NCBI RefSeq assembly: GCF_000004075.3
Contig: NC_026656.2
Location: forward strand, 22,268,607 to 22,332,606
DNA: 64,000 nt
Direction: 5' to 3'
Source: Cucumis sativus
Taxonomy: Eukaryota > Streptophyta > Magnoliopsida > Cucurbitales > Cucurbitaceae
Below the pieces are notes generated by a model, which saw only the letters and a program-made list of their open reading frames with translations, was not told the origin of the DNA and did not search any database. The position numbers were made by a program, and so were the translations under genes. Below, one piece after another: positions 34,079 through 45,189 of the stretch. Positions within the stretch are counted from its first letter, which is position 1. Each line of letters starts with the position of its first letter.

Positions 34079-35938
34079 ATGTTCTCGCCGGCTATCATTT
34101 CTCAATCACCGCCTTGTTTAACTTTTCAACCAACGTCAACGTCACTATCCACACGGCGGACCTGTTCCAAATGGAACCTCACTACTTTCAACCGTTGTAA
34201 AAGCTCCACAAGTTTCCCGTTCAATTTTGTCGAAGACCATTCCAAGGCTTTGCCGGTCGCTTGCGCAACGGGAAAATGTACTACTACTGAAGAATACGCC
34301 GATGTAGAATCTTGCAGCAATCAGTCGGTGAGTGGATGTTTGAGTCCCTATTTGATTGGGGTTTGGCTTCGCTCTAGTCGTAGCGTCAAGAAATTAAGGG
34401 CGGTACATGCTTTCATTTTGCGAAATTTTACAAGTTTTGGGATCTATGTTGGAAACAATTTGCTTAGTTCTTACTTAAGATTGGGAATGTTGGTTGATGC
34501 TAGAAAGGTGTTCGATGAAATGCCAATGAGGAGTGTTGTGACCTGGACGGCTATTATTAATGGATATATTGATTTGGATTTGACTGAAGAAGCTTTAGCG
34601 TTGTTCAGTGATTCGGTCAAGAGCGGGGTGCTAGCAAATGGGCAGATGTTTGTTTGCATCTTGAACTTGTGTGCTAAGAGGTTGGATTTTGAGCTTGGGA
34701 GGCAAATTCATGGCGTTATTGTGAAAGGTAATCGCGGGAATTTGATTGTTGACAGTGCCATTATTTACTTTTATGCACAATGTAAAGATATTTCCAGTGC
34801 TTTTGTTGCATTTGAACGTATGCGGAGGCGTGATGTTGTTTGTTGGACTTCCATGATAACTTCTTGTTCCCAACAAGGGCTTGGACGAGAAGCGATTTCG
34901 ATGTTTTCAAATATGCTAAGCGATGAATTTCTACCAAACGAGTTTTCCGTATGCAGTGTTCTCAAGGCTTGTGGAGAAGAGAGGGAATTGAAGATTGGGA
35001 GACAGTTACATGGTTTGATAATTAAGAAAATAATCAAGAATGATGTTTTTGTTGGGACTTCATTGGTTGATATGTATGCCAAGTGCGGAAACTTGGCAGA
35101 TTCTAGAGAAGTATTCGACGGGATGAGGAATAGGAACACGGTTACCTGGACGTCAATCATAGCTGGTTATGCACGGGAGGGGCTCGGTGAGGAGGCTCTG
35201 AACCTCTTTAGGTTGATGAAGAGGCAAAGGATTCCTGCCAATAACTTAACCATTGTAAGTATTCTCCGCGCTTGCGGTTCGATTGAGGCATCATTGACTG
35301 GGAGGGAAGTTCATGCCCAGATTGTAAAAAATTCATTTCAAACTAATATACACATAGGAAGCACTCTAGTTTGGTTCTACTGTAAATGTAGGAATCAACT
35401 TAAGGCCTCGATGGTTCTTCAGCTGATGCCGCTAAGAGATGTGGTTTCTTGGACAGCCATCATTTCTGGATGTGCTCATCTTGGGCACGAGTCCGAGGCG
35501 CTTGAGTTTCTAAAAAACATGATAGAGGAAGGTGTTGAACCAAATTCCTTTACTTATTCGTCAACTTTAAAAGCGTGTGCCAAGATGGAAGCTGTCCTCC
35601 AAGGGAAAATGATCCACTCTTCCGCAAACAAAACATCTGCGTTGTCCAATGTTTTTGTGGGAAGTGCACTGATTTACATGTATGCAAAATGTGGATATGT
35701 AACCGAAGCTTCTCAAGTTTTCGACAGTATGCCGGTGAGGAATTTGGTTTCTTGGAAGGCCATGATTTTGTGTTATGCTAGGAACGGTCTGTGCCGAGAG
35801 GCATTAAAGCTCATGTATCGGATGCAGGCGGAAGGTTTCGAAGTGGACGATTACATTCTTGGAACAGTTTATGGAGCTTGTGGAGATGTGAAATGTGATG
35901 TGGATTCATCACTTGAATATAGGTTGCAAACTCATTGA
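34079..35938 (+). CDS. Pentatricopeptide repeat protein, PLS class without E/DYW domain (619 aa)
   Basis: Intronless frame starting at the first in-frame ATG (MFSPAIISQSP). The frame is open a little further upstream, but only through GTG. Residues 1-85 are rich in S, T and basic residues, like a chloroplast transit peptide. At least ten PPR units of P, L and S type follow, with signatures such as DARKVFDEMPMRSVVTWTAI, DVFVGTSLVDMYAKCGNLAD and NVFVGSALIYMYAKCGYVTE. The protein stops after the last repeat (YGACGDVKCDVDSS...) with no E, E+ or DYW extension, so it probably binds organelle RNA without its own deaminase. The length, lack of introns and truncated C-terminus resemble Arabidopsis At4g18520 (SEL1/PDM1), a chloroplast RNA-processing factor. 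That orthology is my inference at about even odds. Confidence 0.9.
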   Translation: MFSPAIISQSPPCLTFQPTSTSLSTRRTCSKWNLTTFNRCKSSTSFPFNFVEDHSKALPVACATGKCTTTEEYADVESCSNQSVSGCLSPYLIGVWLRSSRSVKKLRAVHAFILRNFTSFGIYVGNNLLSSYLRLGMLVDARKVFDEMPMRSVVTWTAIINGYIDLDLTEEALALFSDSVKSGVLANGQMFVCILNLCAKRLDFELGRQIHGVIVKGNRGNLIVDSAIIYFYAQCKDISSAFVAFERMRRRDVVCWTSMITSCSQQGLGREAISMFSNMLSDEFLPNEFSVCSVLKACGEERELKIGRQLHGLIIKKIIKNDVFVGTSLVDMYAKCGNLADSREVFDGMRNRNTVTWTSIIAGYAREGLGEEALNLFRLMKRQRIPANNLTIVSILRACGSIEASLTGREVHAQIVKNSFQTNIHIGSTLVWFYCKCRNQLKASMVLQLMPLRDVVSWTAIISGCAHLGHESEALEFLKNMIEEGVEPNSFTYSSTLKACAKMEAVLQGKMIHSSANKTSALSNVFVGSALIYMYAKCGYVTEASQVFDSMPVRNLVSWKAMILCYARNGLCREALKLMYRMQAEGFEVDDYILGTVYGACGDVKCDVDSSLEYRLQTH

Positions 35939-37700
35939 CCTCCCAGTTACAATGGTTATCAAGACTCAGACATTCAACGACGGAAATCTTGCCATCTTGA
36001 GGAGGTTTGCACTTGTTCATCCTGTTTCATTTGGAATGCCAATGATCTGAATAACTTTCTTGTGCTCTTATCACTCCATAAATCAAAAGTTTTGAAGAGG
36101 GGAGAAACAAATAATCAAACTCTAACCCCACCTAGCTGAGATGTTTTATCTGCTCCATGCATCATGTATTTTACAACCCAACCCTACTTAATTGTAAAAA
36201 TATTCAATGTAATCTTTGTAAATCCATACCCATCTAGTTCTATGAATACCCCTACTTAAATTTGCTTTTCATATGATAGAACCCTATGAATCTTTAGAAA
36301 TGTTATTTTTCTTACACCATGTAGACCAAATGATTCAAACTTTTGATCACGAGTATATGTCTTAACCATCTTTAAGATTGCTTAGATTATATACATCCCG
36401 AGCTCTATTTCCTTATCTCGACGAGACAAAATTTTCTTTTCTTGGTTTATTATTATTATTTATCAATTTTTTTAATTGAAATAAGGAGAAATGGACAATA
36501 AGGGAAAAAAATAGATTTGAGATATTGATTGGATACAAAATTAGGTCAACACTTAAAATATGGTTCAAGTTAGGTATATAGTTTTTATTTTCTTGTCTTT
36601 AACGAATTTAAATGTTTCTTTTTATTTATTTATTTTGCAAAGTTTATTTATTTATAATTGTTTCTTCCTCTTGGGGTTAGTACATAGTATACATATTTTA
36701 ACGTTAATTATGGAGGTGATTTTTTAAAATCTTAATTGTAACCTAACCTCTCAAAAAAAAAAATTTCAAAAGGAAACCTAACCTCTCTGTTTGATTGTAA
36801 TACATCTATTTTAGAATGAATCAACTAATTAAGGTATATATCTTCGACTATAACATAAAACATTAAAAGGAAAAAATATTACATGACCCAATCGAGAGCT
36901 AAAATCTTACTTTATAACTTTTATTGATTTATGATACGTCATTCAACAAAATATGTATACTATGTACTAACCCCAAAAGGGTGTTTTGGGCATCGAGTTG
37001 AATTATGAAGTTTGAAGTTAATCTATTGAAACTAGAAAACGTGTTTATTATTATCATGTATAGTTAGCTTATGTTAAACCGATGATATTAGTTATCATTT
37101 TGTTGTATTTTTAGTTATTTTGTTTTCTCCAAACTATTGTAAATCAATAAGAAGACAGTACAATTGTTATCCATTGGGTATTAGTTTTCATTTGTGAGGT
37201 AGAGTTGTAAAAAACATTTTCTTAATAAATATGAAAAATGAGATAAATGGGGAAAAAAATCATAAATTTCAACGATGTATAGTTTTTATACGGTTGATTT
37301 TAAGTTTCAGTTTTAACTCTAACTACAAAGTTTGTGGACCAAACAGTCTCTTGTATATTAAAACAAACACAGTTTAATAGTAAACACATTTACTATTTTT
37401 TTTTATAAAGTACGAAGACTTGAAAATTCAACTTAATATATATCAGTTACAACTTACACACAAGTTGGCATATAACTTAAGTTTTTCGATTGTGTTTACT
37501 ATTAAAGTTTAATTATTTAGTATCTATTTATAAAGTTGATGGATCAAACACTCCCTTTGTATTAAAACAAACATATATATTGTTTTCTTTGAGATCATGG
37601 AGTACGAACATTTGTATATGTCAGTTAAGGCTAAATTATACGTAACGTTGTATTTTAGTATAGTCAAAGCATTAATTAAAAATTGAGAAGGAAAAAAAGG
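35939..37700. other. Intergenic, with a possible MITE at about 36978-37560
   Basis: After the PPR 3'UTR the sequence is AT-rich. GGGTGTTTTGGGCATCGAG at 36978 and the reversed GGGAGTGTTTGATCCATCAA near 37555 look like degenerate inverted ends of a MITE. An internal segment (about 37330-37375) repeats the right end with changes (TTTGTGGACCAAAC against TTGATGGATCAAAC). No target duplication was confirmed. Confidence 0.4.
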
Positions 37701-37710
37701 AAAAGGCTTA

Positions 37711-37728
37711 GCGGGCGGGCGGGCGGCG
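37711..37728 (+). promoter_or_regulatory. GC-rich (GCGG)n tract upstream of the glutaredoxin-DEP gene
   Basis: GCGGGCGGGCGGGCGGCG stands out sharply in an AT-rich neighbourhood. It resembles GC-box or E2F-like sequence and has G-tract spacing close to quadruplex-forming. It lies about 200 bases before the probable transcript start of the downstream gene. Confidence 0.5.
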
Positions 37729-38630
37729 TCAAAAGAGAAAAACAGTTTATTGTGTTTTATTTTTATTTTTCTATTTTCAGCGCACGGACTTCCCGCTTCT
37801 AACCTTTTTTTCTTTTTTTCGTTACTTTCTTACGAACTCCTTCCGGCGGTTTCTATTCAAATACAAAGAATGAACGAAAATGTTTAAGGAAACTTTCGTC
37901 ACAATTAATTCCTACCTGTAATCTTCAATCCCCTCTACATATTTTGATCCGTTTCTTCTTTATTTCTACCATGTTTCTGCTGTTTCTTCTCAATTCAAAC
38001 CCCTTTGGATCATCCAACCTTCTTCATCACTCCGTTTTCGTCAACAAAGATCTGTTACTGGATTCTGGATTCTGGTTTCGTTTTTCTCATCCCACACCAC
38101 ACCGATATTACACTCTTCTCAATTCTCCTCCTCATCAATCCTGTATGCTTTTTCCTCTTCTTCTTTCTCTTTCCATTCTGTTCATCCCTCTTTGATGATA
38201 TTAAATCATCGACGACTTTTTGTGTGTGTGTTTTTATTTGTATCATGTTTAAGGTTTTTGGAAATGGAAGTGGAGGAGTTTGATATTTAGTCATGTGTGT
38301 CGTGTGTGAGTGATGATTCTAGTGAGAGAAATTCACTTTGACTAACCCTCGTTTTTATGCCGAGGCGTTGATGGTGCTGTTGTTTATGACGTTGAGAAGT
38401 TTTGTTTCTGTACTCTGCTTGGAGCTAATCTAATTGGAGTGGTTTTTGTTGAACTTGCTAAGATTTCTTTCCCCATAGATATGGTTGGATTACTTCTTTG
38501 TTTTATTTTGCATCCAACTCTTTCAATTGTGGCGATCGTTTTGCAGGCTCTTGAGTGCTAAATTTGAGAGGTGCTGAGGGAGTGAGGAAACACTAACTTT
38601 ACTAGGGACGACTGAAACTGTACGGAAGAG

Positions 38631-41600
38631 ATGGCGACTTCACCGACTGCTAAAAGGGATGAGGAACGTGACCTTTCTAAACAGAATGATGGAGGAGAGT
38701 CTACAGTGGAGATTGAACAGCCCTTATCAGTTAGTGGGGATAGCGCCACTCAAGCAAAGGATCAAGGGCTTGATGAAGTAGTAAAGGATAAGAACAACGA
38801 TTCGAAATGTGAGGCTCAAGAGGAAACAGTGGAGAGAGAGATTGTCCAAAGTGAAGTGGATCACGAGGTGGAGGCCAAACTGGATTTCCAGTCTAAATCC
38901 GAAGGTGAAAAGTCGGACCAGATTATTAGCAATGGTGATTCTAATGAAAAGCTAGACGAGGATAAGAATGTAGAATCTGAATCGTCGTCAGATGATTCAG
39001 ACAATGATGTTGTAGGTTCTAAGGCTCAAATTGGATCAAATCAACCAACTGGGGAAGTTATTGGCGAGGAGAAATCTCCTGAGCCAGTTTTTGATGGGAC
39101 TGAAGTTCCTGGGATTGAAGGTAGTGGGAGTTTGTCAAACCGTTCCATGGATAGTGATACAGAGAGCCAAGGTGTTGTTGACAGGGCTTTGGCACTAAAG
39201 AACTTTGTTAAAGAAAAGGGCGTTGTTGCAGTGTCTACTGTTCTTCGTCGTTTTTCGGGAAAAAAAGATGAAGAAAGTCCAGATACTCCTTCCGAGGAAA
39301 CTAAGGATGATTCCGGTTCCAATAAAGAAAATGAAGCCAAGGAAATACCTGAAAAACCATTGGATAGATCCAATTGGAATCCTCTCAACTATATTAAGAT
39401 AACACGTGATGCTGATGCACAGATCAAAACCGAGCAGTTTGAGGATGTTACTGGAGACTCAATCTTTGATATTGTTATAAAAGGCAGAATTGTATTGTAC
39501 ACACGGTTAGGTTGTCAAGAATGCAAAGAGGCTAGACTATTTTTGTTTTGGAAGAGACTTGGATACGTTGAGATCAATATTGATGTTTATCCGAGTAGAA
39601 AGTTGGAGCTTGAGAAACTTGCTGGGTCCCCTGCCGTTCCAAGGATATTTTTTAATACAGTTCTTATTGGAGGTTTGAACGAACTAAAAGAGTTGGATGA
39701 GTCTGGCAAGCTTGATGAGAAAATTGAGTATTTGAAAGCCGAAGCACCAACCCTTGAAGCCCCTTTACCACCACTTTCTGGTGAAGATGATGTCTCCAGT
39801 AGTGGGACTGTTGATGAATTGGCTATGATTGTTCGAAAAATGAAAGAATCAATTGTTGTCAAGGACCGGTACTGCAAAATGCGACGATTCACCAACTGTT
39901 TCCTGGGCTCAGAAGCTGTGGATTTCTTGTCAGAGGATCAATACTTGGAAAGAGAAGAGGTGAGTCGGACTTTTTTCCTTTTGTCATATTTTTAGAAAGA
40001 AAAAACTCCTCATTCAAATAACAAATGTTTCACTATTTATCTCTCTTAATATGATTCTGTTGAGTCTGTCTTAGAGAGCTTTTTTTAATCTTATGTTGAG
40101 TCTTTCCCCAGATTATTGGGATGTAGGCATTCCTTTAATATGATTATTATTCATGTGTAATATATTATTGAAGTTTTCTACAATGCTTTACAAAACAAAG
40201 AAATATATACCATACGGAATGTTCAATGAAAGTAACTTTTTCTCGGTCTAAACAAATAATTGGGTGTTTACACTTTCGATTTTCATTCTCATTCTTAGTT
40301 TTTTCACTGTGACCCACCATGTTGAATAAAATTTCTGTTTCTGTATTTGATTCATGCTAAATTTAAATTGGTTTTTGTTCCAATATTACTAGTTCAGATC
40401 AATGGTTGGTATACACTATTAAAGCAATTTGTTTTGAAAACACTTTTTCGAGACTCTGTAGTAAGGAAGTTTTACCCTCCCCAACATATTGGAGGCATGT
40501 AGGAAGTTCATATCAATGGTCAGTTTTTTTTTAGATTTATTCCTTCCAAAAAGACAGTGCTTTAAAGTTCTAAGCTTTTCCGTTTATTTGTTTATGGAGC
40601 AAAGAATAATGTGTGGATATTGTATGTTTTCCTAGTAGCTGTAGCTATAGCTGTAGAAATGGGGCTTTAAAATACTAACCTCTTTGTAGACACGGTAGTT
40701 CCAGTTTTCTTTTCTACAAAAATGTGTTAAGTAACTGCATGACATTGCTCTTAACTTTGATGTTTGAGTTCAAGTCTTTAGCTATGCGATCTCTAAATGA
40801 TCCTTGAGATGTCTTCGATTTCTTTTTGAAAAATAAAAACAATTATTGTTTTGGTGCAATGATCAGGCTATTGAATTTGGACGAAAGCTCGCAAGCAAGC
40901 TTTTCTTCCAACATGTTCTCGAGTAAGTTACTCCAGCTTCTTGCCTTCTCCTTTCAGTTTCCATGGTTGCCACCCGTTTCATTTGTCATTAACAATCCTG
41001 TTTTCAGGGAAAATCTATTTGAAGATGGTAGCCATTTATACCGGTTCTTGGATGATGATCCCGTCGTGGCAACTCAATGTCACAACGTTGCAAGAGGTAT
41101 CATTGAGGTGAAACCAAAGCCAATAACAGATATTGCATCAAGGCTGAGATTTTTATCCTTCGCCATTTTGGAAGCCTATGTATCAGAGGATGGAAAGCAT
41201 GTAGATTACAGAAGTATTCATGGGAGTGAGGAATTTGCTAGGTCAGTTCATTGGCTAAATTGTGAAAGAAGATTGTTCCAAGTGTTTTCCAGTCTATACA
41301 AGGGTCTTGATTTGACGGCAAATATTTGACAGGTATTTGAGAATTGTGGAAGAGCTCCAAAGAGTTGAAGTGCATAATTTGGCACGGGAAGAGAAGATCG
41401 CTTTCTTTATTAATCTCTATAATATGATGGCTATCCATGCAATATTGGTATGTGGACATCCTGTTGGAGCAATGGAAAGAAGGAAATTGTTCGGAGACTT
41501 CAAATATGTTATTGGAGGGGCCACCTATTCACTCTCAGCTATTCAAAATGGAATTTTGAGGGGCAATCAGAGACCACCTTACAATCTCATGAAACCATTT

Positions 41601-42798
41601 GGTGCAAGAGATAAACGTTCCAAAGTGAGAAATCCCCCTTTCTGATCTACTAATTTTATGATCTAATGGAACAAGATTACATGTCAAGTTGGTAAAAAAA
41701 AAATATTTGTTTTATTAAATGTGCTGATTATCCATGAAAGTCCTAAGTTGCCTTTGGTGTTCGTTAATCTTTTTTTCATTGAGGTTTTGTGACCACACCC
41801 TTTTTCTGCATACAAGTTTTAACTCGAGTACAGTCATCTGACTCTTTTGTGATAGTTGATCATAAGCTTAAAATGAATAGTCTTGCTTTCTGTCAGTTTG
41901 TCTTCCTGTTTAGTTACAAGTGGGGCAACTTCTTTAGGTCTCGTACGAATCTCTTCGGTAGTTCAAGATTTTGTCGTCCGGCTAATTTTACTTTTCTTAT
42001 TTTGTAGGCTTCTCTTCCGTATGTGGAGCCTTTAATTCATTTTGCACTAGTTTGTGGTACCCGATCTGGGCCTGCCCTTCGATGCTATTCTCCAGGCAAT
42101 ATAGATCATGAGTTGGTGGAAGCAGCACGAAGTTTCTTAAGAGAAGGAGGACTTGTCATGGATTTGAATAACAATGCTACATCGGTTAATATGATTCTTA
42201 AATGGTAAGATGAAAACAGTTCCCCAGAAACCTTGATTAGTATTTTAGTTTCATTCTTGCCTCATTAAATTTTCATTTAGAGTCCTACTTTGTGGTAGAC
42301 TTGCTTCCCTTCCCTTAGTTACACAAACACAATCATCATTTCATAGCTAAAATTTTGATAATTTTAATTTTGTTCATTTGTCTTGGAAGGAAGGACTCTT
42401 GTAAATTTGTATGTAAATCATTTTGCGTGGAACAGTATTCTCCTGAGACCTTATGTCCAAAACTTTTGGATGGAAATATCTGGGACATGGTAGAAAAATC
42501 TAAACAGCCTTATGTTCATTTTTTATTTTTCTGATTCTGATATACGTGCGAGTGTTCAAGCCTCTTCACCTTTTATTGTGTCACAAACATCTGATAGTAA
42601 TTACAGATATTGATCACTGTGCTATCACATCCATTGTTGTGCAGGTTTAGCACGGACTTCGGTAAGAACGAGCAAGAAGCCATGAAGCATGCTTCAAACT
42701 ACTTAAAGCCAGATGATTCTCAAACATTGCTTGAATTACTTGCCAGTTCCCAATTGAAGGTATTATACCAACCATATGATTGGGGTTTGAACTGTTAA
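38631..42798 (+). CDS. Glutaredoxin-DEP-DUF547 protein (753 aa, six coding exons)
   Basis: Coding exons are 38631-39959, 40867-40922, 41008-41241, 41333-41624, 42008-42204 and 42645-42798, all phase-consistent (754 codons). A 5'UTR intron probably ends at TTTTGCAG 38546, with the donor near 38142. Residues 1-270 are acidic and low in complexity. A glutaredoxin-like domain follows (about 280-365): IVLYTRLGCQECKEA with C295-Q-E-C298 in place of CPYC or CGFS, then SPAVPRIFFN and VLIGGLNEL. A DEP domain spans about 398-490 (GSEAVDFL, ASKLFFQHVLEENLF). DUF547 fills the C-terminal half (EEKIAFFINLYNMMAIHAIL, PFGARDKRSK, HFALVCGTRSGPALRCYSP). The architecture matches plant proteins annotated 'electron carrier/protein disulfide oxidoreductase' (I recall At4g08550 and At3g11920). 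Substrate and role are unknown. Confidence 0.87.
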
Positions 42799-43710
42799 CA
42801 TTGCTGGCTCCAAATAATCGCAAAAGTGCTGCCGCTTTCGTCATACAAACAAACCAAACCAAAAGGTATGAAGATTGGAAGTAAGTATTGCCAAAAGGGC
42901 TCATGAGACGGTGTAGGGAAGGCAAAAGTAGAAGAAATTAACAACATTGATGAGTATTTTAAAGCCAACTTATTTCCTTCTGAGTACCTTAAAAGCCAAC
43001 AACAATATTGGAGTTCTTTTCTTAATTGTTTACTATGTAATTGTGCGTCAGAATGTAGTGTGCATATTGTATTGAAAGAAATATGATACGACCAAATACA
43101 AGAGTACTGCCTGTTTCTTGATCACTTTCTATATGTAAAACTTATGATTTGTTTGAAAGAATTAGTTCTAAATAAGTTTTATTTATGTGATATTGAACGG
43201 CGAGAATAAATGTATAAACTATTTTGATCAACGTACTTTTGATTGTGATTTAATTTTATATGTACTTTTAAAATATTCATTTTAGTTTTTGTACTTTTAA
43301 ATGTGAACGATCACTTTAGTTTTTTTAAAAAGAAATGAATGAACTAAAGTGAACAAACGTATATTTAGACCACCTATTAACATTTTAAACTCTTATAGTA
43401 TCTAACCCTTTATACGTGTTCATATTGTTTAAAGGTAATAATCATACCAATTAGTTAAAAGTTCTCTTTAACACTGTTTAAAAACTTTCAATTAGCTACG
43501 GTATTTACTATTTGCCAGTGTTTAGCATTTTCCTAGTAGACGAAAATAATTTCCACACTAAACACGTTATTATAACCCAAACTAAAATAATCTACATTCA
43601 AAATACAAACTAGTAGCAAACTAGTAGCTTAGTTGTTTTAGGTTAGGGAAAATTCTGTATTAAAAATATAAAACTCAAATTATTGTTTTGCTTCATTTGG
43701 CAATTGCTTA
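42799..43710. other. 3'UTR and AT-rich spacer, no gene
   Basis: The first 300 bases or so are the likely 3'UTR of the glutaredoxin-DEP-DUF547 gene. The rest is AT-rich and has no exon signals. Confidence 0.5.
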
Positions 43711-43714
43711 TATT

Positions 43715-44215
43715 TTTTTATAAGAACAATTTTTATTAAGAAAAAGAATATGAAGACACACAAAATATAAGAGACAACTACACAAAGGGAATCCCAACTA
43801 CACAAAATCATGTTTAAATGATAGTAACAAAGTCTTTAAAACCAAATTCTCATAAAGAATAGAGATCATATTTCACCGTTGCCCCTCTCCACAAATCCTA
43901 TTCCTCTCATCCCACAACACTAATAGTGCGGCACAAACACTAGCGTGCCAAAGAAAACCACCCGAACAGATTGAGAAGGAACTCCTCGATCATATCTCTA
44001 ACATCTCTATGACGAACATATGAAATGCTGAATGCGACTCACAATGCCAAAGAATATGGTCTACATCTTCCTTTAACTTCAAACAAAGAATACAACAAAA
44101 GGGCCCAACTAACGACGACACCTTCCTTGAAAGCCTATCCAACGTACTAATACAATCATGAAGAACCTGCCAAGTAAAAACCTCACCTTTCTAGGAACCT
44201 AAATCCTCTACGCGG
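43715..44215 (-). mobile_element. LINE 3' fragment with zf-RVT domain
   Basis: Read on the minus strand, 44215 to about 44000 gives EVFTWQVLHDCISTLDRLSR followed by a CILCLKLKEDVDHILWHC block, the zinc-binding zf-RVT domain typical of the C-terminus of plant L1-like LINEs. Stops follow, and the element ends near 43715 with a T-rich plus-strand stretch, the complement of its A-rich tail. It is 5'-truncated and antisense to nothing annotated. Confidence 0.75.
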
Positions 44216-44219
44216 AAAA

Positions 44220-45189
44220 GAAGACCAACTCCCCCAAGGGGGAAGAGTTAACCATACACTGGAAAAAAGAGAACCCCTGCAAAAGATTAGGGTCCCAAAC
44301 CCTTATATCCAGTGGGCTAATAATCACGAGGTTAGCACACATCACTAACGAAATAAACAACTCAACACTAACGAAGTTAGCACACATCAACATCATGATC
44401 AAGTAATTTCATCTTTTCATTTCTTCAAATTTTTATGTTTTTAGATAAATTCTATCTCTAATATCCACAATTAATAAAAAAACTCGATCTTACAACTCTA
44501 CACTCCAAACACAAATTTACTAACTTCACTCAGTGATCAAACATCTCTTGAAGGATCAAAGGACCAAATGCACATATTCTCAAAAACTCAGTGATACTAA
44601 AAACTACAACATGAAGACTCAGTGACCAAAGCAGGAAAAAGGTTGAACTTCAAGATGGATTTTTATGGAAGAAAACGATAACCCTACTGACAAGCTACAC
44701 TTGCACCCATAAATAGTGACCTACTAAACGTCAACAAACGGTCCATGCTATCTAACCAATCCCATTTGACAAATTAACAAATTATAGTTGGTGTTTTCTA
44801 AATCCAGAAAATCTTGCACCAGAAACCTGAGCCTCAAAGGAATTAAACTGTCTATTCCTAAAAACTTTCTCAAGAGATGGGATGGTAAAAACAAGTTTTT
44901 ATTAGAAAGAAGCCCAACTTTTTCAATGCAAATAATCTAGAACTGAACCAAAGGACAATCCAGCGGATTATTCATCATAATACAATTGTAAATCCTTACA
45001 GTGCATGCATTTTCTCCAAGAGAGCCTGCAGATCTTCCATCCCCACACCTTTACTGGACGATACGAACAAAGCCAAGGTAGCAGTTTACTTACCAGGGCC
45101 AGTTATTTTGAAAGCCTGACTTGAGTTCGCACAGCAGGCAGACATGCTCGAATCATATCTTCATTATGGCAATGAACTCGTTTAAATAC
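44220..45189. other. Spacer with probable 3'UTR of the TRM9-like gene
   Basis: No coding exon was recognised. The segment 44990-45189 is likely the 3'UTR of the minus-strand gene. Confidence 0.45.
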
